Source of the DNA: Bacillota bacterium
GTDB lineage: Bacteria > Bacillota > Clostridia > Acetivibrionales > DSM-1351
DNA: 19,605 nt
Reading direction: 5' to 3'
Assembly (NCBI GenBank): GCA_023393115.1
Contig: JAEWMS010000068.1
Coordinates: 1-19,605, forward strand
Within the stretch, counting starts at the first letter, position 1; each line of letters begins with the position of its first letter. A model generated the notes under the pieces. The model was not told the DNA's origin. It was given only the letters and a program-made list of their open reading frames with translations, and searched no databases. Shown here in pieces: positions 13,622 through 19,605 of the stretch. A program made the translations under genes and the position numbers.

Positions 13622-13999
13622 TTAAACTATTCTTACTGTTGTACCTATCGGTACTAAATTACTTAGTTCAATTACCTGATTGTTGTACATGCGAATACAG
13701 CCATTTGAGACACTTTTACCAATAGATGAAGGATTATTAGTCCCGTGAATACCATAATCTCCATTGGGAGCGTTCAGACCCAACCATCTTACACCGAAAG
13801 GCCCTCCTGGATTTATTGCCCTATTGACAATCTTGAAAGTACCCTTGGGGGTGGGGGTTGATGGTTTACCTACCGCTACTGTGTATGTTTTGTAAACCTT
13901 ATTATCTCTAAATAAAGTTAGTGTATGTGCTTGTGTATTAATAGTAATGCTGTATACAACTCTGTAAAGTGCAGGATAACTGTCCTGAAAATAATACAC
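13622..13999 (-). CDS. Short L,D-transpeptidase (YkuD domain) without signal peptide
   Basis: A 125-residue protein that is essentially one YkuD domain. It contains the strand pair YSITINTQAHTLTLFRDNKV, then TYTVAVGKPSTPTPKGTFKI (39-58), and the catalytic motif H85-G followed by S98-N-G-C101-I-R103. The catalytic Cys101, His85 and Arg103 are all present. Such enzymes form 3-3 peptidoglycan cross-links or trim stem peptides outside the cell. No signal peptide, lipobox, LysM or peptidoglycan-binding domain is visible at either end, which is odd for an enzyme acting on the wall. The start is taken as GTG 13999, with GGGGG eight bases upstream. An ATG at 14006 is in another frame. It lies downstream of amj on the same strand but has its own promoter. 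Confidence 0.88.
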   Translation of the reverse strand: MYYFQDSYPALYRVVYSITINTQAHTLTLFRDNKVYKTYTVAVGKPSTPTPKGTFKIVNRAINPGGPFGVRWLGLNAPNGDYGIHGTNNPSSIGKSVSNGCIRMYNNQVIELSNLVPIGTTVRIV

Positions 14000-14011
14000 T
14001 GTTCATACCCC

Positions 14012-14025
14012 CAAAACATGTTTTG
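14012..14025. promoter_or_regulatory. Operator-like palindrome before the L,D-transpeptidase gene
   Basis: CAAAACATGTTTTG is a perfect 14-bp palindrome placed just downstream of the predicted -10 box on the minus strand, where the transcription start should fall. Two further overlapping inverted repeats lie beside it (AACATAAT with ATTATGTT at 14028-14054, and ATGTTT with AAACAT at 14050-14064). The regulator is unknown. Confidence 0.55.
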
Positions 14026-14030
14026 TTAAC

Positions 14031-14060
14031 ATAATATGTAAGAGCCATTATGTTTGTGAA
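14031..14060 (-). promoter_or_regulatory. Predicted promoter of the L,D-transpeptidase gene
   Basis: On the minus strand TTCACA (14055-14060, 5 of 6 matches to the -35) and TATTAT (14031-14036, 5 of 6 to the -10) are separated by 18 bases. This allows the transpeptidase to be expressed independently of the amj operon upstream. Confidence 0.5.
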
Positions 14061-14108
14061 ACATATTTTGGTTATTAATTTCAGTTGAATTCGAAATATT
14101 ATTACCGC

Positions 14109-14897
14109 TTAAAGAATTCTAGCAATAAAGACAATAAGGTACGCAGCCGGTAAAAAAATAGCAAAGGTTAAAGCCGACCCGACTATTTTACTGCCAACCA
14201 TTCCTATTACGCACCCTCTGTAATCTGCCACGTTATATTTCCCTTCGATAACTTCGTCCGTAAGTATGGAGAGATAGGGGTCAACAAATAGAGTTGACAA
14301 AATTGTAGCCAGTCCTGTTAATACTGACACCAGAGTTATGCAGGTTCCATCGAGTTCAGGTGCAAGGACTCCTGCGTACACCGGTGAAAATATTCCGGCA
14401 GTAAGCAGAGCCACAGTAAGTATATTAAATACTAATAATTTAATTGGAAGCTTTCTAAAATTGACACCTTTTATATTCGTTATATTTGGTATGGCCACAG
14501 AGTTCTTAATATAGGTTACGCCTGATTTGGAAAAACTGTGAAGCATGAGTCTGAAAACCGACTTATTAATAGAAAAGGCTTCAACCCCTTTTGTAAAAAT
14601 CCTCTGAAAGGTAGGTAAAAGTGCTGCTCCTGCGAGACTTGCCAACACCACATCCAGAATAAGCAAATAGAATATAAAAACCAGGTTATGCTGGTTTTTA
14701 TATTCTACTACGTATTTTGTGAGAAGAGGAAGCTGAAAAACACCGGCAGCTCTTGAAAATAAAGAAACAGCATTAAACAGTGCCGAGGAAATAGCAATTT
14801 TCCCTGTTCTTATTCCCACAATCCTTACAGAATAGGCGAGAGTCCCGATAATTGTAATAATAAAATTGATTATAAAAACCAAGACAATTTTATACAT
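14109..14897 (-). CDS. amj: Lipid II flippase, Amj family
   Basis: A 262-residue integral membrane protein of the Amj (alternate MurJ, DUF2837) family, which flips lipid II across the cytoplasmic membrane during peptidoglycan synthesis. The N-terminal stretch IGTLAYSVRIVGIRTGKIA, followed by LFNAVSLFSRAAGVFQLPLL, is the recognisable family signature. About six hydrophobic segments are spread over the protein. ATG 14897 is chosen because AAGGAAGGA lies just upstream. A longer reading from 14954 would overlap the end of the coiled-coil gene and add 19 hydrophilic residues. It is 28 bases downstream of the coiled-coil gene and probably part of that transcript. In Bacillus subtilis amj is induced by envelope stress; whether the same holds here cannot be seen. 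Confidence 0.85.
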   Translation of the reverse strand: MYKIVLVFIINFIITIIGTLAYSVRIVGIRTGKIAISSALFNAVSLFSRAAGVFQLPLLTKYVVEYKNQHNLVFIFYLLILDVVLASLAGAALLPTFQRIFTKGVEAFSINKSVFRLMLHSFSKSGVTYIKNSVAIPNITNIKGVNFRKLPIKLLVFNILTVALLTAGIFSPVYAGVLAPELDGTCITLVSVLTGLATILSTLFVDPYLSILTDEVIEGKYNVADYRGCVIGMVGSKIVGSALTFAIFLPAAYLIVFIARIL

Positions 14898-14925
14898 AAA
14901 TATCCTTCCTTTGTAACGTAAAAAG

Positions 14926-15888
14926 TTAAGTTCTGAAGTCCCCTTGAACTTCAAAATTCATAACCAGCTTACTCTTTTTGTTTTCAAGTTCTGCCAGTAT
15001 ACTTTTGACTTTTGATTTATTGTTTTCTAGTCTGTTTTTTATAACTTCCACCTGTTGGATTAAATTTCTTATACGGTATAAATCTTCCCGGATCTTATCA
15101 CGGACATTCAAATCGGTAAATATGTTGTCAAACCAAAAGTCAACAGCTCTTGTTGTTGAGTCTATACCTGAATATTCACATATATCCAGCATATTTACAT
15201 CCCTCAACTCATTTTCAAAATCCTTTATAAGTGAGCTTAAATGGTTCAAATGAGCCTGTGCGTCGTCAATATGTTCATACTTCGCCATATGACTGATGAT
15301 ACCTCCTCGACTCCATACGTCAAAGGTAGCCCAATCCTCCGCACTTTCCAGATGCTTAACAGCACCGGAGGCCGTTGCTATGACTCGTCTGGCAGCAGTC
15401 AGTGCTTCTTCTGTCTCAATAAGCTGCTGATTGGTATGACGCTGTTGATTTTCAAGTTCAGTATAGTCAGAGTAAGCCTGAGCGCTAATGTTACGCTTAA
15501 TGAAATTCTCCCTGGCCGAGTACTCCGAATCAAATAGCTTTTTGGCGGTATTTAACTCGCTGATTTTATTGGCAAGTTCCATTCTTTCCTGTGACAATTG
15601 TTTTACTCTTTCCACAGCCTTATCATACTCCAATTTGGCTGAGAGCATTTCTTCAGTCTCCTTATTAACCTTACCCTCGTGCATTCTGACTAACTTCAAT
15701 ATTGTATTTGACAGAGAATCCTTTTGCAGGTCGTCCACATCCAAGGCTTCGTTCTGATACTTTTTCAGAAGACTTTTTACATCATCTTCTGCCTGATATA
15801 ATCTTCCAGTAAGATTTTTCATCCGTTCCTCTAGCACCGGCAAAGCTGCCAGTTTGTTCTTTAGTTCAATAAAGCTGTTGTTGTCCAT
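14926..15888 (-). CDS. Coiled-coil protein of unknown function
   Basis: A 320-residue hydrophilic protein with no signal peptide and no membrane segment. Residues about 10-180 show long heptad-rich helices with many charged residues (for example LEERMKNLTGRLYQAEDDVK and AVERVKQLSQERMELANKI). The middle holds a distinctive block, WATFDVWSRGGIISHMAKYE (about 186-205), before a second helical region that ends in another coiled coil (about 270-310). The Gly-Gly-containing block with its His-Met-Ala-Lys neighbours looks like a conserved feature of a cytosolic family, but I cannot name it. The ATG follows GGGGGG six bases upstream, an unusual poly-G Shine-Dalgarno. Position between an unknown membrane protein and amj suggests a scaffold or regulatory role at the envelope, as inference. 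Confidence 0.75.
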   Translation of the reverse strand: MDNNSFIELKNKLAALPVLEERMKNLTGRLYQAEDDVKSLLKKYQNEALDVDDLQKDSLSNTILKLVRMHEGKVNKETEEMLSAKLEYDKAVERVKQLSQERMELANKISELNTAKKLFDSEYSARENFIKRNISAQAYSDYTELENQQRHTNQQLIETEEALTAARRVIATASGAVKHLESAEDWATFDVWSRGGIISHMAKYEHIDDAQAHLNHLSSLIKDFENELRDVNMLDICEYSGIDSTTRAVDFWFDNIFTDLNVRDKIREDLYRIRNLIQQVEVIKNRLENNKSKVKSILAELENKKSKLVMNFEVQGDFRT

Positions 15889-15924
15889 GTTGAACCCCCC
15901 TATAATAAAATGTAATATGTAAAA

Positions 15925-17115
15925 TTATCTGAAATCATTGTCCACTATAAGTAATTTTCTTATTTTATCCATATCCTTATATACATCCAAATTTTCATGT
16001 CGTATCAGAGTCGTACTGTCATAATAAGATATATGTGCTTTGTTAATCTTTACACCGTTCTGTATGAAGATGTCATTTAGTTCTAATATGTTTTCCCAGA
16101 ACATATTAGAATCTCTTAACTTAATGTAGTTGTTATTATCTAAATAAATGTTATAATTCAGCTTGAATTTTCTACGTTTCCTTATATTTTCATTGGAGTA
16201 ATAGACAGATATATGATCTATGTTACTGAAGGTATAGCTAGTATCATTTATAATGCCTTTTACTTGAATATCTTTCTCGGATATTTTGGTATATGTATTA
16301 AATAAAACAGATAGTACTACTATAAATGTCAGGGATAATATTAGTAAAGCCTTATTTAATCCAATTTTACTATATAGTTTATCCAGCTTTGGAATGGGAA
16401 TGCCAGTTCCTAAAGGGTCTTTTCCTATAATAATTAACATGAATGTAATAAAACCAAAAAGAACGAAAACTAATATTAGGTACTTGGGCTGTACGAGTAG
16501 GAGGTCACTGCTGCTCATATGTACCTCTTTTTGTATAAGCCCAAAGAGCTTATATATTCCCCAATATACTAAAAAAGTAGGTGACCCGTAAATTACATAG
16601 ACTAATAATACTTCCCCAAAATTAGTATCATATTGATTGTAATTTCTCTTAGAGGATATTCTGGACGTGGCTCTCCAGATTTTTTTCTTCTTACCTCTAT
16701 AGTCTGTTATTTCTGTGAGAATACCATTATTTTTGTAATATCTGACGCTGTACTGTCTGCCCTTAACAAGGTTAATTTGTGAGTAGTCGCCGCTTAGAGT
16801 TAAATATTCCTCTTTGTCGCATAATTTAAAGGTTGCTATTTGTATGGGTGGCATATTATCCCGTGAAGATTTGTACAATAAATTATACGAAAATAAAGTC
16901 ATTATGTCACTTTGAAGGCCATCCTTTTTATCCTTTTTAATTTTAATAAATTCTTTAGCTACAAAGCTATAAGTATAAAGTAGGATAATTATAAAGAAAA
17001 TTAAGGTAACTGTATAATCATAATTGCCTTCCAATATTTTGACTATCAAGAAAATAACAGGAAATAGTATTGCTAATAGCCCAATAAGCATTAAGGATAA
17101 TCTTCTGTAGCTCAT
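15925..17115 (-). CDS. Unknown membrane protein, about five helices
   Basis: A 396-residue protein that I do not recognise. Hydrophobic segments lie at about 7-27, 36-53, 168-193, 211-230 and 255-274. Between the second and third is a soluble stretch of about 110 residues that looks strand-rich (QIATFKLCDKEEYLTLSGDY and LVKGRQYSVRYYKNNGILTE). It ends in a basic run, RGKKKKIWRATSRISSKR, just before the third helix. The last 120 residues are soluble and probably mixed alpha/beta. There is no signal peptide cleavage site. The ATG is preceded by GAAAGG, and a good sigma-A promoter lies upstream. The gap to the coiled-coil gene is only 36 bases, so the two and amj probably form one transcript. Confidence 0.7.
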   Translation of the reverse strand: MSYRRLSLMLIGLLAILFPVIFLIVKILEGNYDYTVTLIFFIIILLYTYSFVAKEFIKIKKDKKDGLQSDIMTLFSYNLLYKSSRDNMPPIQIATFKLCDKEEYLTLSGDYSQINLVKGRQYSVRYYKNNGILTEITDYRGKKKKIWRATSRISSKRNYNQYDTNFGEVLLVYVIYGSPTFLVYWGIYKLFGLIQKEVHMSSSDLLLVQPKYLILVFVLFGFITFMLIIIGKDPLGTGIPIPKLDKLYSKIGLNKALLILSLTFIVVLSVLFNTYTKISEKDIQVKGIINDTSYTFSNIDHISVYYSNENIRKRRKFKLNYNIYLDNNNYIKLRDSNMFWENILELNDIFIQNGVKINKAHISYYDSTTLIRHENLDVYKDMDKIRKLLIVDNDFR

Positions 17116-17171
17116 ATGTACCTTTCAAATATAAATAAGTAAAAATTATTAAGTAAAAAACTCTTTTAGAC

Positions 17172-17200
17172 ATTGTATAATTTGGTAAAAATTACGTCAA
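17172..17200 (-). promoter_or_regulatory. Promoter of the membrane protein/coiled-coil/amj unit
   Basis: On the minus strand TTGACG (17195-17200) and TACAAT (17172-17177), each 5 of 6 to consensus, are separated by exactly 17 bases. The predicted leader is about 50 bases. GGTTACATAATG abuts the -35 on its upstream side (17201-17212), and a close copy lies before the chemoreceptor gene. Confidence 0.7.
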
Positions 17201-17284
17201 GGTTACATAATGGTTTTATGGAATAAATTATTATGAAAGAATGATTTGAAATAAGGAATTTTATAGAGGAACTATAATTTTCAG

Positions 17285-17312
17285 TAAATGTAATATGCTT
17301 CCTAGCCGATAT
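17285..17312 (+). promoter_or_regulatory. Sigma-D (sigma-28) promoter of the chemoreceptor gene
   Basis: TAAA (17285-17288), a 16-base spacer and GCCGATAT (17305-17312) match the flagellar sigma-D consensus of Gram-positive bacteria in full. It lies about 120 bases upstream of the chemoreceptor start codon, pointing towards it. This places the receptor in the motility regulon. The rest of the 315-base spacer 17116-17430 holds the divergent promoter for the membrane protein operon and a palindrome; no gene is visible. Confidence 0.85.
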
Positions 17313-17316
17313 ATGT

Positions 17317-17334
17317 ATATGAAGATCTTCATAT
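17317..17334. promoter_or_regulatory. 18-bp palindrome at the chemoreceptor transcription start
   Basis: ATATGAAGATCTTCATAT is a perfect palindrome with no loop, beginning five bases after the sigma-D -10 element. It therefore covers the expected start point. Its shape suits a dimeric DNA-binding protein better than an RNA hairpin. Confidence 0.6.
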
Positions 17335-17430
17335 TTTATGCTTTATGAATTCTATGATGTTTGTACTGCAGTAGCTTTAATGGTTAACATAATGTGCAAT
17401 TTATTATCTCAATACAGAAAGGTATAACAT

Positions 17431-19422
17431 ATGAAAAGTATAAAACAGAAACTTATCATCTATTACTCGACTTTGGTTGTTGTGTTTTTTCTTGCATCCT
17501 CACTGTTCAATTATTTTACTGTTTCCAACCTCTTAATGGATTCGACTCAAAATCAGTTACAAAGTAGAACCCAAGACATGTCAAAACTTGTTGATTCATT
17601 TGTCGATGCACAAATCAGAGAAATGTCTACAATTGCATCAATTCTTGATTTTGATGACCAAGCTGCTGTCAACGAGAATTTAAAAAAGGAAGCGGAACGA
17701 CTTAAATACAACATGATTATTACCAGCGATCTTAATGGAAATGCATTACTTTATAACGGAAAAACAACTGATATCAGCAAAAGAGATTACTTCCAAAAGG
17801 CAGTAAAAGGTGAAGCTAACATGTCAGACCCGATTATTAGTGTGGTTGAGGGAGAGGAATCTAAGCTAGTTCTTGTAGTAGCAGTTCCCATAACTGTTGA
17901 CGGAAAAATATCCAAAGTCCTTGTAGGTCAGTTAAATGGGGATTTCTTATCTAATTTTGCTAAAGATAGCCAGTTTAGTGATACTGGTTATGCAATTATG
18001 GTGAATGGTGAGGGTACAATTATTTCTCATATAGACACAAAGTATGTATATGAAGCTTATAATCCAATTGAGGATTTGAAAGAAAATACCGATGCAAAGG
18101 AATTTGCAGGTGTAGTCTCAAAGGTAATTGGAAAGAACTCAGGGACTGAAAGCTATAACTTTAATAATGAAAAAAGATATGCTGCTTTTGCACCAATAGA
18201 AAAGACTGGCTGGTCTATTATTGTATCGGAACGAGAAAGTGTAATTCTTAGCGCCCTTGGAAGCTTTAGGGTAATGACTTCCATTGTGTCATTGATATTA
18301 ATTATTTTTGTAATCGCTATAACATATCTGATTGGTCACTCCATATCCAAGCCCTTAAGTCAAGTTACTTCCTATGCTAAGCTTGTGGGTAATCTTGATG
18401 TTAGTACAAATCTACCGGAAAAACTATTAAGCCAAAAAGATGAAATAGGGGTCCTTAGTAAATCATTCCAATCTTTGGTAGATAATCTGAGATTCTTTAT
18501 AAACAAGGTAACCATGTCGGCTGAAGATGTAAGTAACTCAGCAATTACTTTAAGTGATGTTACTCAACAAACTGCTGTTGCATCAGAGGAAACGGCAAGG
18601 GTAATTGAGGAAATATCAAGAGGTGCTAATGAGCAATCAAATATGACTCAAAGTGGAGCTGACACAGTTCAATCTCTTGGAAAGATACTTGAAATGGATT
18701 TAGATATTCTCAAGGGGTTAAATACGTCTTTTGATACAGTTGTTAAAATGGTTTCTGACGGGCTTGAAGAAGTATCGTATTTAACCGAAAAAACCAACCA
18801 AACAGATTCAGCAACCAGAAATATTTATAATGGAATTACTAAAACTAACGAAAGCTCAGCAAAAATCAGCGAAGCAAGTGCTGTAATAGCTTCAATTGCT
18901 GAACAGACGAATCTTCTTGCTTTAAATGCCGCAATAGAGGCAGCCAGAGCAGGCGAACACGGAAAGGGTTTTTCAGTTGTTGCAGATGAAATAAGAAAGC
19001 TGGCTGAACAGTCCAGTGAATCAACCAAGCAGATAGACCTTATTGTAAAAGAACTCCAACAAAATTCAAATGAAGCAGTTCAAACAATGCAGCAGGTAAT
19101 TTCAATCATAGAACAACAAGGACAAAGTGTAAAAGCAACAGATATGAAGTACCGGGATATTGCTAATGCAATTAAAATGGCAGTTGAGAGAATTTCGCAA
19201 ATGAATAACTTAAGTGCTGATATGGAGAGGGACAAGATTAGTATACTTGAAATAATGCAGAGTCTTGCTGCTATTGCAGAAGAAAATGCTGCAAGTACCC
19301 AGCAGGTATCAGCCTCAGTCGAAGAGCAGACTGCATCCATTGAAGAAATATCCCACTCAAGTGAAAGACTAAAGCAGCTGGTAAGCGAACTAAATTCACT
19401 GGTGTTGAAATTTAAGACCTAG
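17431..19422 (+). CDS. Methyl-accepting chemotaxis protein with dCache sensor
   Basis: A 663-residue transmembrane chemoreceptor that senses an extracellular ligand and controls CheA. TM1 is about residues 8-30. The extracellular double-Cache-like domain runs about 35-275, with the typical DTGYAIMVNGEGTIISH (184-200) and FAPIEKTGWSIIV (253-265). TM2 is about 281-303, followed by HAMP (about 304-357) and the long cytoplasmic coiled coil. The highly conserved signalling tip runs about 489-528, including EQTNLLALNAAIEAARAGEH and GFSVVADEIRKLAEQS. There is no terminal CheR-binding pentapeptide. The ATG follows AGAAAGG. A sigma-D promoter lies upstream and an intrinsic terminator downstream, so it is monocistronic. 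dCache receptors often bind amino acids, but the ligand here is not deducible. Confidence 0.95.
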   Translation: MKSIKQKLIIYYSTLVVVFFLASSLFNYFTVSNLLMDSTQNQLQSRTQDMSKLVDSFVDAQIREMSTIASILDFDDQAAVNENLKKEAERLKYNMIITSDLNGNALLYNGKTTDISKRDYFQKAVKGEANMSDPIISVVEGEESKLVLVVAVPITVDGKISKVLVGQLNGDFLSNFAKDSQFSDTGYAIMVNGEGTIISHIDTKYVYEAYNPIEDLKENTDAKEFAGVVSKVIGKNSGTESYNFNNEKRYAAFAPIEKTGWSIIVSERESVILSALGSFRVMTSIVSLILIIFVIAITYLIGHSISKPLSQVTSYAKLVGNLDVSTNLPEKLLSQKDEIGVLSKSFQSLVDNLRFFINKVTMSAEDVSNSAITLSDVTQQTAVASEETARVIEEISRGANEQSNMTQSGADTVQSLGKILEMDLDILKGLNTSFDTVVKMVSDGLEEVSYLTEKTNQTDSATRNIYNGITKTNESSAKISEASAVIASIAEQTNLLALNAAIEAARAGEHGKGFSVVADEIRKLAEQSSESTKQIDLIVKELQQNSNEAVQTMQQVISIIEQQGQSVKATDMKYRDIANAIKMAVERISQMNNLSADMERDKISILEIMQSLAAIAEENAASTQQVSASVEEQTASIEEISHSSERLKQLVSELNSLVLKFKT

Positions 19423-19444
19423 TATTATCATTGATAAAAATTGT

Positions 19445-19485
19445 AGCTGGAATAGCCATAATTAAGGGGTTATTCCAGCTTTTTT
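19445..19485 (+). terminator. Intrinsic terminator of the chemoreceptor gene
   Basis: AGCTGGAATA (19445-19454) pairs perfectly with TATTCCAGCT (19471-19480). The stem can extend by three further pairs, including a G-U, to 13 bp with a 10-base loop. A T-run at 19480-19485 follows. It begins 22 bases after the chemoreceptor stop. The group II intron begins right after this T-run. Confidence 0.9.
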
Positions 19486-19486
19486 G

Positions 19487-19605
19487 GTGCGCCCAGCATG
19501 GGCGCAATCTAACGGGTGAAAGTCCCGAGTGCAGGTTGATAGTGCCAAGCACATAGCCAAGAGCAAGGGTGTCCTCGGCGACGGGGAATCTGAAGGAAGC
19601 TGGAG
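19487..19605 (+). mobile_element. Group II intron, 5' end only
   Basis: From 19487 the sequence opens with the group II 5' consensus GTGCG, then forms the hairpin TGCGCCC/GGGCGCA. The characteristic domain I elements follow: ATCTAACGGGTGAAAGTCCC, a CCAAG-containing segment (ATAGCCAAGAGCAAGGGTGT), and the block ending GGGGAATCTGAAGGAAGC. This layout is typical of bacterial group II introns that encode a reverse transcriptase/maturase. The open reading frame, domains V-VI and 3' boundary lie beyond the window, so neither completeness nor class can be judged. Insertion directly behind a terminator's T-run is the habit of group IIC introns. Confidence 0.88.

Noticed and set aside
14898..14954. 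19-residue N-terminal extension of Amj
   Set aside because: It overlaps the end of the coiled-coil gene, adds hydrophilic residues before the first membrane helix, and ignores the strong AAGGAAGGA before ATG 14897.
1..19605. CRISPR arrays, transposase genes, prophage genes, toxin-antitoxin pairs
   Set aside because: No regularly spaced repeats, transposase or integrase motifs, or small paired toxin-like genes were seen. The only mobile DNA is the partial group II intron at the right end.

Overview
The window looks like a low-GC Gram-positive, anaerobic, cellulose- or oligosaccharide-using clostridium. This is an inference. It rests on the AT-rich intergenic DNA, the strong AGGAGG-type ribosome binding sites, canonical sigma-A and sigma-D promoters, a sensory-type [FeFe] hydrogenase cluster, a LacI-controlled GH94 beta-glucan phosphorylase and an Amj-type lipid II flippase. 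The gene set would suit Ruminiclostridium, but no marker here fixes the species.

Layout. Bases 1-142 hold two minus-strand tRNA genes (Gln, then Lys, the latter cut by the window edge) behind a consensus promoter. prfC (release factor 3) follows on the minus strand. A 340-bp divergent spacer separates it from a plus-strand TGS-domain nucleoside kinase (2219-3874). Bases 3943-7167 form a tight plus-strand cluster: a DRTGG-like protein, an RsbW-like HATPase, a [4Fe-4S]-rich hydrogenase-like protein, a second DRTGG-like protein and a PHP phosphoesterase. This resembles the poorly understood group D (putatively sensory) [FeFe] hydrogenase neighbourhoods. The hydrogenase keeps its H-cluster cysteines but has Ala where catalytic enzymes have the proton-relay Cys. 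Four small or housekeeping genes follow (GNAT, MmcQ/YjbR, TfoX C-terminal domain, SpoU/TrmH methyltransferase).

Bases 9182-12839 are a sugar-use unit: a LacI-family repressor and a GH94 phosphorylase, each preceded by the same perfect palindrome TGGGAACGTTCCCA, closed by a 17-bp-stem bidirectional terminator. A short unknown lipoprotein follows.

Bases 13622-17115 are minus-strand and look envelope-related: an unknown five-helix membrane protein, an unknown coiled-coil protein, Amj, and a short L,D-transpeptidase with its own promoter and operator-like palindrome.

The last gene is a dCache chemoreceptor behind a textbook sigma-D promoter. Its terminator is followed at once by the 5' end of a group II intron, which runs out of the window.

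The strongest candidate for an under-described system is the hydrogenase/HATPase/DRTGG/PHP cluster, which would couple a redox or H2 signal to a phosphorylation-type output. The membrane/coiled-coil/Amj/L,D-transpeptidase group is second.
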